Source: WO2-35-19 sp964365465
GTDB lineage: Bacteria; Patescibacteriota; Minisyncoccia; Phycocordibacterales; WO2-35-19
Assembly: GCA_964365465.1 (NCBI GenBank)
Contig: CAYIPT010000013.1
Span: 1-16,383, forward strand
DNA length: 16,383 nucleotides
Direction: 5' to 3'
Shown: positions 1 to 6,055 of the stretch, piece by piece
Layout: each line of letters begins with the position of its first letter
Numbering within the stretch: position 1 is the stretch's first letter
Program-made: the position numbers and the translations under genes
The notes under the pieces: generated by a model
What the model was told of the DNA's origin: nothing
Database searches by the model: none
What the model saw: the letters and a program-made list of their open reading frames with translations, nothing else

Positions 1-1768
1 ACAACCATTTTCTTTCTATATCAAAAGCTCCAAAGCCGATAATTACACAATAAACCGCCGCAACGCCCGGAGCGTCGTTTCGCCATTTGAATGTTTGATG
101 AGCAAAATGAATGACAATATTAAAATCCTTTAGATATTTCCAAAGCAGACCGACTTGCTCGCCCTGCGAAATTGAATTGGTAGAAACAAAACCGACTTTT
201 ATTTTTGTATTTTGAATATATTTGGCCGCTTTGGCATACCATGCGGTAACAAAATCAAGATTGCCAGTGCCTTTCATGTCGTCAAACGCTTTTATTATCC
301 CTTCTTTTTGCGCATCTGACATAAGCCGGGCGCCCAAAAACGGAGGGTTACCGAGTATAAAAGAAAGTTCATTTTTTGAAACTAATTCTTCCCAATCTAA
401 ATAAAGTGCGTCAACGCATTTTATGGTTGCAGATTTTTTAATTGGAAGATTACGAATATATTTACCAAAAATTTCCCCAAATTCAATATTCATTTGATGA
501 TCAATAAGATGCATCGCGACCTCGGCTATGCGAGCAGGAAATTCTTCTATTTCTATCCCATAAAATTGATCTATATTCACACGAACCGGGTTTTCTTGTA
601 TTTCTGAACCGTTTTCTTTTTTAATCTTCAAGATTTCAATTTCAAGTTTGCGCAATTCACGGTACGCGATTACAAGAAAATTACCGCAACCGCAAGCCGG
701 GTCCAAAAACTTGAGTTGGCCGAGTTTTGTATGAAAAATATCAAGCTGTTTTTGGTCAAATTTTACTTTATCAAGTTCAATATATAGATCATCAAGGAAA
801 AGCGGTTTAATGAGTTTAAGAATATTTTGCTCTGCCGTATAGTGAGCCCCAAGATGTCTGCGGTGGTCTTCATTCATAACCCCCTGAAACAAAGAGCCGA
901 AAATTGATGCTGAAATCGCCGACCAATCAAAATCACAACAATGCAAGAGGCGAAGATGGGTAGAAGCATCGCAAGAAACTATGCCAATATTTTTTGAAAA
1001 AATACCGCCATTTACATAAGGCATTTTTGCAATGTCCTTATCTAGGTTTGATTGTCTATCTTTTTTGGGAGTATTTAAAACTTGAAATATTTGAGCAAGT
1101 TTTGGCCCCAGATCACTTCCATCCACACCAATTCTGTGATTAATGTAGTTTTTGAAAGTGTCTTTTATAAAAATTCCAGTGTCATCAGCGAAGAGGCAAA
1201 AAAGTATTCTTATAAGAAAAACTTCTAAATCCGGAGCCGTATATCCAGTTTCAGCAATTTTATTATGAAATTCCGCCATAAGTTCGGCCGCTTTAACATT
1301 AGCCATTACTTCCTTTTCATAATCAAACTCGCTTTCGTGGCCAGAAATAAATCCGAACAATTCTGTATTCTTATATAATTCGTTAATAGGAAAGTTATAT
1401 TCTTTGGCTTTATCTAAATCATAAACTCTAAATTTTGCGAAATCTGAAACAATTATATATCTTGGAAGTTCTACATCTTTTAGCCCAGGAAAATAATCTT
1501 TGGCCTGCTCGTATGCTGTATCTAAATCTTTGCCTCTGGACTTGTGTTCAACCAATAAAACCCCTTTCCATAGGAGATCTGCATATCCCTGAGAATTATC
1601 CGGTTTTTTAATTGGGTGCTCAAAAGACGCGACCCGTCTTCTGGTAACACCAAATACTTCAAAAAATTCGTTCCAAAATGTTTGAGCTTCAGCGTCTTCG
1701 CTTTTTTCTTGCATCCATTCTCTGGCAAATTCTTTGGCTCGTCTTTCTATTTCATTTGGACTAAGCAT
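1..1768 (-). CDS. MmeI-like fused restriction endonuclease / DNA adenine methyltransferase (3' end beyond window)
   Basis: Open to the left edge: 589 residues are readable from the ATG at 1768, and the C-terminal target-recognition part is missing. Type IIL (MmeI-like) enzymes carry nuclease, methyltransferase and specificity domains in one chain. A PD-(D/E)XK nuclease motif is visible as D64, nine residues, then E74-H-K76 (ADLLWKGVLLVEHK), the spacing described for MmeI. Residues about 100-310 form the helical linker. Methyltransferase motif I is FLDPACGCGNF at 354-364 and motif IV is NPPF at 474-477, typical of N6-adenine gamma-class enzymes. No stop or frameshift occurs in the visible part and both active sites look intact. 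An in-frame TAA seven codons upstream supports the ATG at 1768. No separate specificity or methylase gene is visible, as expected for a single-chain system. It could serve defence or act as a methylase only; the family call is firm, the target sequence is unknown. Confidence 0.9.
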   Translation of the reverse strand, partial: MLSPNEIERRAKEFAREWMQEKSEDAEAQTFWNEFFEVFGVTRRRVASFEHPIKKPDNSQGYADLLWKGVLLVEHKSRGKDLDTAYEQAKDYFPGLKDVELPRYIIVSDFAKFRVYDLDKAKEYNFPINELYKNTELFGFISGHESEFDYEKEVMANVKAAELMAEFHNKIAETGYTAPDLEVFLIRILFCLFADDTGIFIKDTFKNYINHRIGVDGSDLGPKLAQIFQVLNTPKKDRQSNLDKDIAKMPYVNGGIFSKNIGIVSCDASTHLRLLHCCDFDWSAISASIFGSLFQGVMNEDHRRHLGAHYTAEQNILKLIKPLFLDDLYIELDKVKFDQKQLDIFHTKLGQLKFLDPACGCGNFLVIAYRELRKLEIEILKIKKENGSEIQENPVRVNIDQFYGIEIEEFPARIAEVAMHLIDHQMNIEFGEIFGKYIRNLPIKKSATIKCVDALYLDWEELVSKNELSFILGNPPFLGARLMSDAQKEGIIKAFDDMKGTGNLDFVTAWYAKAAKYIQNTKIKVGFVSTNSISQGEQVGLLWKYLKDFNIVIHFAHQTFKWRNDAPGVAAVYCVIIGFGAFDIERKWL

Positions 1769-1774
1769 GCCAAA

Positions 1775-1803
1775 ACCATACCATTTTTATATGATTTTTC
1801 CAA
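1775..1803 (-). promoter_or_regulatory. Predicted promoter of the MmeI-like gene
   Basis: On the minus strand, TTGGAA (1803-1798) is followed by 17 bp and then TATGGT (1780-1775), preceded by TGG, an extended -10 feature. The hexamer ends 6 bases before the ATG at 1768, so the predicted transcription start falls on or next to the start codon. No Shine-Dalgarno sequence is seen. Each box matches the sigma-70 consensus at only 4 of 6 positions, so this rests partly on the spacing shared with other genes in the window. Confidence 0.45.
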
Positions 1804-1807
1804 GCTC

Positions 1808-1841
1808 AAAAACCAAAGGGAAATTGAGGGTGACCCTTTGG
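1808..1841 (-). terminator. Rho-independent terminator downstream of pyrD
   Basis: On the minus strand an 8-bp stem, CCAAAGGG (1841-1834) and CCCTTTGG (1820-1813), encloses a 13-base loop and is followed by TTTTT (1812-1808). It lies 45 bases past the pyrD stop and before the methyltransferase gene, so it should separate the two units. A further direct copy of CCCTTTGGG at about 1864-1872 can also pair with the promoter-proximal arm, giving an alternative hairpin. Confidence 0.65.
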
Positions 1842-1885
1842 GGCAGGGGCATTTCAAGGATCACCCTTTGGGAGGGAATGGAAAA

Positions 1886-2977
1886 TTATTTATTCAAAGT
1901 TCCGACGGCGTCGGCGATATTTTTATAGCCGTCGCGTCTTAGGAGGCGGGCAAGGCCGCGGTTTATGTCGCCCACGAGCTGCGGACCTTCGTAAATCATG
2001 CCGGTGATGAGCTCCACCAGAGAGGCGCCGAGGCGGATTTTTTGGTAAGCATCTTGAGCACTAAAGATGCCTCCGACACCTATTATTTTTATTTTGTCTC
2101 CGCAATATTTATATGTCTTTGATATTAAATTATTTGAAAGATTTTCGGTCGGTTTGCCGCTGACACCGCCTTTCATATTGGGAATGACATCTTTAATTAA
2201 TTTATCATTTCTATCTTTATTCAAATTACCTATCACAAGCGCCTGCGCTCCAAATTTAAGCGCCATATCCACCAGCTTTTTAAATTCAGGCCAAGGTAAA
2301 TTGATGGGCATTTTTATAAAAATGGGTTTTTTGATTTCTAATGAATGCAATTTTGACAAAAGTTTTTGCAAACTTACCTCGTCATTAAAGAGCTCTTCGC
2401 CAAAAAGATTGGGACAAGAAATATTTATTTCGTAAGCGTCGCCGACATTGCTATCTATAAATCTTTTCAGGCAATTATAATAATCAAGAATACCTGCATC
2501 GGGATCGGCTGTATTTTTTGAATTAGTCCTGCCAATTGATATTATTTGTGGAATTATTTTACTTTTTAATTTGAGTGATTTTATTATAGTTTCTGCGCCA
2601 ATGCTTTTAAGCCCATAATTAACGACCAAACCTTTTGATTTTAATAATCGGTACAGACGAGGTTTGGGATTGCCCCCATAAGAATCAAGAGTAACCGTGC
2701 CTATTTCAGAGAAGCCAAAACCAATGCTTTCCATGAGAGAATATAATTTGGCGTCTTTATCAAATCCGGCTCCCAGCCCTACCGGATTTTTAAATTTAAT
2801 TCCCCATAAGTCCTGTTCTAAAACCGGACTGCTGTATGAAAAAAGTTTGCCAACAAAAAAATTGCCGAGACCGAATTTTCCCAAAACTTCTCCTATTGCT
2901 GTTATCCGGTCATGCATAAATTCAGGATCAAACAAAAATAAAACCGGCCTTAAAATTTTTTTGTATACAAAACTCAT
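1886..2977 (-). CDS. pyrD: Dihydroorotate dehydrogenase (class 2-like)
   Basis: Oxidises dihydroorotate to orotate, the fourth step of de novo pyrimidine synthesis, using FMN. The N-terminal stretch (residues 1-45, FVYKKILRPVLFLFDPEFMH) resembles the membrane-associating helices of quinone-linked class 2 enzymes. Family motifs follow: NPVGLGAGFDKD at 64-75, IGTVT at 92-96, GNPKPRLYRL at 102-111, GGVSGKP at 270-276, GVGGI at 300-304 and TGMIYEGP at 325-332. The length (363) is slightly above the 336 of the E. coli enzyme. An oddity: the catalytic-base position reads NISCPN with Cys at 188, as in class 1 enzymes, whereas class 2 usually has Ser. The start ATG is 53 bases downstream of tRNA-Phe and the two may share a transcript. 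No other pyrimidine gene is in the window, which fits scattered biosynthesis genes in CPR genomes. Confidence 0.93.
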   Translation of the reverse strand: MSFVYKKILRPVLFLFDPEFMHDRITAIGEVLGKFGLGNFFVGKLFSYSSPVLEQDLWGIKFKNPVGLGAGFDKDAKLYSLMESIGFGFSEIGTVTLDSYGGNPKPRLYRLLKSKGLVVNYGLKSIGAETIIKSLKLKSKIIPQIISIGRTNSKNTADPDAGILDYYNCLKRFIDSNVGDAYEINISCPNLFGEELFNDEVSLQKLLSKLHSLEIKKPIFIKMPINLPWPEFKKLVDMALKFGAQALVIGNLNKDRNDKLIKDVIPNMKGGVSGKPTENLSNNLISKTYKYCGDKIKIIGVGGIFSAQDAYQKIRLGASLVELITGMIYEGPQLVGDINRGLARLLRRDGYKNIADAVGTLNK

Positions 2978-3030
2978 AAATTAATTTTTAACTAATGCTA
3001 AAATTTATTCCGGGTGATTGTTCCATTGGG

Positions 3031-3105
3031 TGCCGGAGGGCGGACTCGAACCGCCGACAACCTCGCTCTTCAGGCGAGTGCTCTGACCAACTGAGCTACT
3101 CCGGC
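3031..3105 (-). tRNA. tRNA-Phe (anticodon GAA)
   Basis: The cloverleaf folds cleanly on the minus strand: acceptor stem GCCGGAG / CTCCGGC with discriminator A, D arm GCTC/GAGC, anticodon stem CTCGC/GCGAG with loop CTGAAGA (anticodon GAA), and T arm GGCGG-TTCGAGT-CCGCC. The length is 75. The 3' CCA is not encoded (the genome reads CCC after the discriminator), so it must be added by CCA transferase. The first ten bases also encode the last two codons and the TAG stop of the upstream HTH gene. Confidence 0.96.
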
Positions 3106-3824
3106 ATTTTTAATATCTTCATTTTTAACACATAATTCCTCATCCATTCAATCCAACCCATAATACGGTGGAATTTCTGGGTATTGTTCATTCTAATCTG
3201 TACTGTGCCATATGGCAAGCGATTAAATGGCCTTTTTCGTTTGCTTGAAATACTTACAAGATATGTAGTTTCTTTAACACTTTTATGCGGAAGACCAGTG
3301 ACTTTTAACCAATATTTCAAGGCTTTCTGTTCATCAATGCCGTCATATAATCGCATACATAGCTGAATTTCGTTTAGAGGAATTTTCATCTGACGATTGA
3401 GCAATAATACAAAAGCTCGGGCAATATCTGGATCAGAATTTGTAAGCGAAACAACATGCCCAGCCCTCTCTTTTCCATCTAAAACACGAAGTTTTTTGTA
3501 TCCTTCGCCCCAATATAGTGCTGTACCAATTAAAAGTAAATCTCTTTCTAATAAAGTACTATTTTGTATTTCTTCTGTAGCTTCTATATGAGTATTTTTT
3601 ACTCTTTCCCAAGATAGTGCTGTTTGCATTTTATTTCTTTTAATCAAGATTTTGGTACCAATCGTGCTACGCTTTTTTAGTCGATTTAAGGCCTTTTTCG
3701 AAAGAGCAATTTTAGAAAGCCAACCGGAAAGAGTGGGTTTGGGAATGTTTAATTTTTTATTTATTTCATTATAACTATATCCCCTTAATCTAAGGTTCAG
3801 AGCTTGTCTTTTCAGATCATTCAT
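3096..3824 (-). CDS. HTH protein with LAGLIDADG-like region, ending inside tRNA-Phe
   Basis: 242 residues. Residues 5-36 form a helix-turn-helix of the resolvase/transposase-regulator kind (LNLRLRGYSYNEINKKLNIP then TLSGWL). Residues 97-235 contain IGTALYWGEGYK (99-110) and LTNSDPDIARAFVLLL, a pattern I associate with a family of bacterial proteins distantly like LAGLIDADG homing endonucleases; here the GEG would hold the acidic residue (E107). The second half is rich in basic residues. Family membership is recognised by pattern only, and the function is not known. The gene starts at an ATG directly after a near-consensus promoter with no leader. Its last codons, CCG GAG TAG, are bases 2-10 of tRNA-Phe, so both genes share DNA in the same orientation. 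The link to a tRNA gene would suit a selfish homing or integration element, but no direct repeats or partner genes were seen. Confidence 0.75.
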   Translation of the reverse strand: MNDLKRQALNLRLRGYSYNEINKKLNIPKPTLSGWLSKIALSKKALNRLKKRSTIGTKILIKRNKMQTALSWERVKNTHIEATEEIQNSTLLERDLLLIGTALYWGEGYKKLRVLDGKERAGHVVSLTNSDPDIARAFVLLLNRQMKIPLNEIQLCMRLYDGIDEQKALKYWLKVTGLPHKSVKETTYLVSISSKRKRPFNRLPYGTVQIRMNNTQKFHRIMGWIEWMRNYVLKMKILKMPE

Positions 3825-3830
3825 AATTCT

Positions 3831-3859
3831 ATTATACTCTCGTTGGTTCAGTATGTAAA
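3831..3859 (-). promoter_or_regulatory. Strong sigma-70-type promoter giving a predicted leaderless mRNA
   Basis: TTTACA (3859-3854), 17 bp, TATAAT (3836-3831), then six bases and the ATG at 3824. The -10 matches consensus fully and the -35 at 5 of 6. Usual start spacing places transcription at the A of the ATG. No Shine-Dalgarno site precedes the gene, which fits a leaderless message. The transcript may continue into tRNA-Phe and pyrD, since no terminator was seen between them. Confidence 0.8.
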
Positions 3860-3879
3860 AAAATATTGTGGATAAGTTA

Positions 3880-4134
3880 TCATTTATTCAACTTAAACAA
3901 ATCGCCAAAACTTCTCAAATCCCCTTTCACATTGCCGTAGGCGTTGACGGCATTGTCAATAAAAGGCGTTATGTAGTAATAAACACCAACGGCGGCGCCT
4001 ATAATTATTATCCAATAAATTATTTTCATTACCCTGCCCCACCTCATACTTCGACGAATGGAATGCAACATTTTATTATTCTCCTGGGCTAACTCAAGGG
4101 TCTTTTTAAGCATTTCTTTTTCTTCGGGCTGCAT
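3880..4134 (-). CDS. Small single-span membrane protein, conserved-type hypothetical
   Basis: 84 residues from the ATG at 4134; a GTG at 4152 in the same frame would add six residues. A charged N-terminal helix with heptad-like character (residues about 2-26, EEKEMLKKTLELAQENNKML) is followed by a basic stretch (RRSMRWGR), one transmembrane segment (about 37-58) and a short polar tail. I have seen this layout in small CPR proteins without a known role; no function is assigned. The ATG start is preferred because TATTAT lies exactly six bases before it, as at other starts here, whereas the GTG lies within the adjoining palindromic element. TGA is the stop. Confidence 0.7.
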   Translation of the reverse strand: MQPEEKEMLKKTLELAQENNKMLHSIRRSMRWGRVMKIIYWIIIIGAAVGVYYYITPFIDNAVNAYGNVKGDLRSFGDLFKLNK

Positions 4135-4140
4135 GTGTAT

Positions 4141-4169
4141 ATAATAACTCACCCCACCCTCTCTTACAA
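4141..4169 (-). promoter_or_regulatory. Predicted promoter of the small membrane protein, partly inside a palindromic element
   Basis: TTGTAA (4169-4164), 17 bp, TATTAT (4146-4141), six bases, ATG at 4134. The -10 matches consensus at 5 of 6 positions and the -35 at 4 of 6. The -35 box falls in the hairpin at 4157-4179, so the repeat element may have supplied part of this promoter. Confidence 0.5.
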
Positions 4170-4232
4170 CAAGAGAGGGTTTCCGGAAAGTCCCTTCCCT
4201 TGTTGTAAGGGAAGGGATTTAGGGATGAGTTA
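4145..4232. repeat. Palindromic (MITE/REP-like) element with two hairpins
   Basis: The outer ends are near-inverted repeats: TAACTCACCCC on the left of the plus strand, and TAACTCATCCC read on the minus strand from the right. Inside are two hairpins: CCCTCTCTT/AAGAGAGGG at 4157-4179 (loop ACAAC) and CCCTTCCCTT/AAGGGAAGGG at about 4192-4217, whose loop holds GTTGT, the exact complement of the first loop. It fills the whole gap between the glutaredoxin stop and the small membrane protein, and its right end contains the glutaredoxin TAA. It contains no ORF. It could be a non-autonomous mobile element, or an mRNA-stabilising or terminator-like element. The right end is accurate to about one base. 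Confidence 0.7.
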
Positions 4233-4466
4233 TATCCCCAGCAATTCAGAAATCTCCGCCTGATCAAAACCAATCATTATTTTTCCGTCAATTGAAATGA
4301 CTGGCACGCCAAGCTGACCGCTTTTGTCCACCATTTCCTGTCTTTTTTCCAAATCGGTCAGCACATTATATTCGGTATACTTAACACCTCTTTCATCAAA
4401 AAAATCTTTTGCTATGTGGCAAAAGTGGCAGGTCGGCGTTGAATATATAATTACATCTTTTTTCAT
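4230..4466 (-). CDS. Glutaredoxin-like protein, YruB/NrdH type
   Basis: 78 residues forming a minimal thioredoxin fold. The redox motif is C13-H-F-C16 after a YSTPT strand. The cis-proline motif GVPVI is at 53-57 (P55), followed by GKIMIGFD, which is characteristic of the YruB-type glutaredoxin-like family. Such small cytoplasmic proteins shuttle electrons by thiol-disulfide exchange, for example to ribonucleotide reductase; the partner here is unknown. There is no signal peptide. It sits 38 bases after the NUDIX gene, probably in one transcript with lemA and NUDIX; a palindromic repeat fills that gap. Confidence 0.88.
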   Translation of the reverse strand: MKKDVIIYSTPTCHFCHIAKDFFDERGVKYTEYNVLTDLEKRQEMVDKSGQLGVPVISIDGKIMIGFDQAEISELLGI

Positions 4467-4476
4467 GTTTTTACTT

Positions 4477-4504
4477 GCCTCGCCGAAGCTTCAGCGTAGG
4501 CGGG
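4477..4504. repeat. Imperfect palindromic repeat between NUDIX and glutaredoxin genes
   Basis: The arms GCCT/AGGC (4477-4480 and 4498-4501) and CGC/GCG enclose the perfect palindrome GAAGCTTC, with one mismatch and one bulge. It occupies most of the 38-base intergenic gap and runs into the NUDIX stop codon as GGG-TTA on the plus strand. I recall very similar GAAGCTTC-centred repeats in other CPR genomes, but could not check this. Confidence 0.6.
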
Positions 4505-4993
4505 TTAATGCCTTTTCCACTCATACTTTTCCCCTTTGCGCAAAGCATCAGCCATTTTTATTTCATCCAAAATTCCATCCAGAAGCTCATAATTTTTAGC
4601 TTCTTCAGATGTGACCCATTCATATTTATCCGCCTCTTCTTCTTGTAAAACCACTTTGCCAAAAACATAATCGGCTAGACAAGAAATAACGAGAGATGGT
4701 ATCCCATCGTCAGCATGAATATTCGCCAAACTGGTGACATATCTTACATTATCTATTTCCAGGCCGACTTCTTCTTTCACTTCCCTAGCCAAAGTTTTCT
4801 CCAAGACATTATACCAGTAATACTCCGTGTCTTTGGGATAAGAAGTAAAATCAGATGTCTCTAAGTGGCCTCCAGGCACAGTCCATTTGCCACCGAATCT
4901 TTTTTTCTGCATTGAACGGCGAGTAATTAAGTATTTATTATCTTTTACAATTATAGCCGTTATGACCACTTCAAATACTTCATGTTTAGACAT
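4505..4993 (-). CDS. NUDIX hydrolase
   Basis: 162 residues. NUDIX enzymes hydrolyse nucleoside diphosphates linked to another moiety, often in house-cleaning. Residues 8-40 are the usual opening strands (ITAIIVKDNKYLITRR and GGKWTVPGGHLE). The NUDIX box is present but split: GGHLE at 41-45 is followed by an insert of about 18 residues (roughly 48-65, rich in Tyr and Asp), and the metal-binding half resumes as LAREVKEEVGLEI at 68-80 (E71, E74 and E75 are the likely ligands). The substrate cannot be deduced. The gene starts 11 bases after lemA and precedes the glutaredoxin, so the three look co-transcribed. Its stop codon abuts a palindromic repeat. Confidence 0.9.
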   Translation of the reverse strand: MSKHEVFEVVITAIIVKDNKYLITRRSMQKKRFGGKWTVPGGHLETSDFTSYPKDTEYYWYNVLEKTLAREVKEEVGLEIDNVRYVTSLANIHADDGIPSLVISCLADYVFGKVVLQEEEADKYEWVTSEEAKNYELLDGILDEIKMADALRKGEKYEWKRH

Positions 4994-5004
4994 ATATTTT
5001 TAAA

Positions 5005-5559
5005 TTAAAATTGGACCTTAACCGGTTCGCGAGCGGCTTCGTCATCCAAACCAAAAAACTCCATTTTGGCAAAGTTGAATATTTTGGCCACAATACTGCT
5101 TGGAAATACATCAGTGGCAATATTTAAGTCGCGGACATTGGTGTTGTAAAACCTGCGAGCAGCCTGGATTTTATTTTCCGTATCGGAGAGCTCGCGCTGG
5201 AGTTCCAAAAAATTCTGATTGGCTTTCAAATCCGGGTAAGCTTCGGCTACGGCAAAAAGAGATTTCAGGGCGCTGGAAAGCATATTTTCCGCTCCGGCTT
5301 TTTCCGCCAAAGTACCGGCGCCTATGGCCATGGCCCGAGCTTTGGTCACATTTTCAAAGGCGGTTGATTCGTGAGTAGCATAGCCCTTGACTGTATTTAC
5401 CAAATTGGGAATAAGGTCGTATCGCCTTTTCATCTGCACTTCAATATCGCTCCAGGCCTCTTTGGCGCGGGTGATGAGCCGGATAAATTTGTTATAAGCA
5501 AAAATAAACCAAATCACTATTACTGCTACTATTATTAAAATGATTGTTGAGAATCCCAT
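5005..5559 (-). CDS. lemA: LemA family protein
   Basis: 184 residues, the usual LemA length. One N-terminal membrane helix (about 4-21) is followed by the helical-bundle domain with the family signatures: YNKFIRLITRAKEAWSDIEV, MKRRYDLIPNLVNTVKGYA, FLELQRELSDTENKIQAARR, FYNTNVRDLN and FFGLDDEAAREPVKVQF. The exact role of LemA is not settled; in many bacteria it is linked to membrane proteins or proteases, and it is nearly universal in CPR genomes. A TATCAT box at 5577-5572 lies 12 bases before the ATG and would give a leader of about six bases. It is probably the first gene of the lemA-NUDIX-glutaredoxin unit. Confidence 0.95.
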   Translation of the reverse strand: MGFSTIILIIVAVIVIWFIFAYNKFIRLITRAKEAWSDIEVQMKRRYDLIPNLVNTVKGYATHESTAFENVTKARAMAIGAGTLAEKAGAENMLSSALKSLFAVAEAYPDLKANQNFLELQRELSDTENKIQAARRFYNTNVRDLNIATDVFPSSIVAKIFNFAKMEFFGLDDEAAREPVKVQF

Positions 5560-5604
5560 ATTTTTTAATTAATGATAATTAGAATCATCATATCATAAAT
5601 TATA

Positions 5605-5644
5605 AAAATGAAGAAGCCGCTCTTTACCTAAGTATTGAGCGGCT
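5605..5644 (-). terminator. Terminator of the structured RNA
   Basis: The 8-bp stem AGCCGCTC (5644-5637, minus strand AGCCGCTC) / GAGCGGCT (5622-5615) encloses a 14-base loop and is followed by TTCTTCATTTTT, a T-rich but interrupted tail. It lies just upstream of the lemA start, separating the RNA unit from lemA. Confidence 0.65.
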
Positions 5645-5905
5645 CTTGCCGAAACGATTGAAACGACGAAATGTACTTGATGGCCGGCACGTCGGCGAGC
5701 GAGTGGGGGATGTTTGTCTCCCCAATGACTCCTCGCCGGCGGCCGGCCTTGGCCCGCGCTGGTAGAATGATACTCCTCCCCCGAAGTCCTCGGGCAGTTC
5801 GGAGAAACTCACAGCGCCGTGGCCTCGCGAATCCAGAAGTTGCTAGCAGTACCTGATCAGGGGTCGACTGCTACTATACGGCCTCTGGCGATTGCAATCT
5901 ATACT
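5605..5905 (-). ncRNA. Unidentified structured RNA, about 300 nt
   Basis: An independent transcription unit between lemA and groEL with no convincing ORF. It has its own promoter and a terminator hairpin. GC content is visibly higher than in the flanks. Nested helices read on the minus strand include: a possible closing stem GATTG (5899-5895) / CAATC (5660-5656); domain 1, CCAGA/TCTGG (5888-5884, 5837-5833) enclosing TAGCAGT/ACTGCTA (5873-5867, 5850-5844); domain 2, GCGCTG/CAGCGC (5817-5812, 5761-5756) with inner CTCC/GGAG and CCCGA/TCGGG; domain 3, GGCCGGC/GCCGGCC (5748-5742, 5688-5682), GGCGAG/CTCGCC (5737-5732, 5699-5694) and GGGGA/TCCCC (5723-5719, 5710-5706). It lacks the RNase P core GAGGAAAGTCC, the SRP tetraloop domain, and the T-arm and CCA end of tmRNA. 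A TTCTGGATTCG stretch (5838-5828) recalls the tmRNA 5' end but lies too far inside. Confidence 0.7.
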
Positions 5906-5911
5906 GCTGAT

Positions 5912-5939
5912 AGCATAGCATAACCACAAAATCTGTCAA
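5912..5939 (-). promoter_or_regulatory. Promoter of the structured RNA
   Basis: A perfect TTGACA (5939-5934), a 16-bp spacer, and TATGCT (5917-5912) preceded by TGC, an extended -10 feature. The predicted transcription start is about 5905. It lies just past the groEL terminator, so this unit does not depend on groESL transcription. Confidence 0.75.
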
Positions 5940-5980
5940 GCTTTTTGAGTGGATAAAATCATTTTCTTTTTTTGTTTGTC

Positions 5981-6008
5981 AAAAAATGGCTTCATTGAGC
6001 CATTTTTT
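5981..6008 (-). terminator. groESL terminator (near-symmetric, possibly bidirectional)
   Basis: A perfect 11-bp stem, AAAAAATGGCT (5981-5991) / AGCCATTTTTT (5998-6008), encloses a 6-base loop. Read on the minus strand it ends groESL with a run of six T; on the plus strand it ends with seven T. Confidence 0.85.
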
Positions 6009-6012
6009 TCTT

Positions 6013-6055
6013 CCTTCCCCTGAACAAGGGGAAGGTGCCTGAAAGGCGGATGGGG
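6013..6055. repeat. REP-like palindromic element abutting the groEL stop
   Basis: Hairpin CCTTCCCCT/AGGGGAAGG (6013-6021, 6027-6035) with loop GAACA, followed by a small hairpin GCCT-GAA-AGGC (6037-6047) and GGATGGGG, which runs directly into the TTA that is the groEL stop on the other strand. Its layout matches the right half of the element at 4145-4232 (a CCTTCCC hairpin, then GGATG, then the stop). Confidence 0.65.

Noticed and set aside
5624..5812. 62-residue minus-strand ORF in the structured RNA region
   Set aside because: Low-complexity Pro/Arg/Ser composition typical of GC-rich non-coding sequence; it lies within the RNA helices.
5605..5905. tmRNA, because TTCTGGATTCG matches the conserved tmRNA 5' region
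   Set aside because: The match lies about 65 bases inside the transcript, with no G-rich acceptor strand before it, no T-arm and CCA-type 3' end, and no tag-like ORF.
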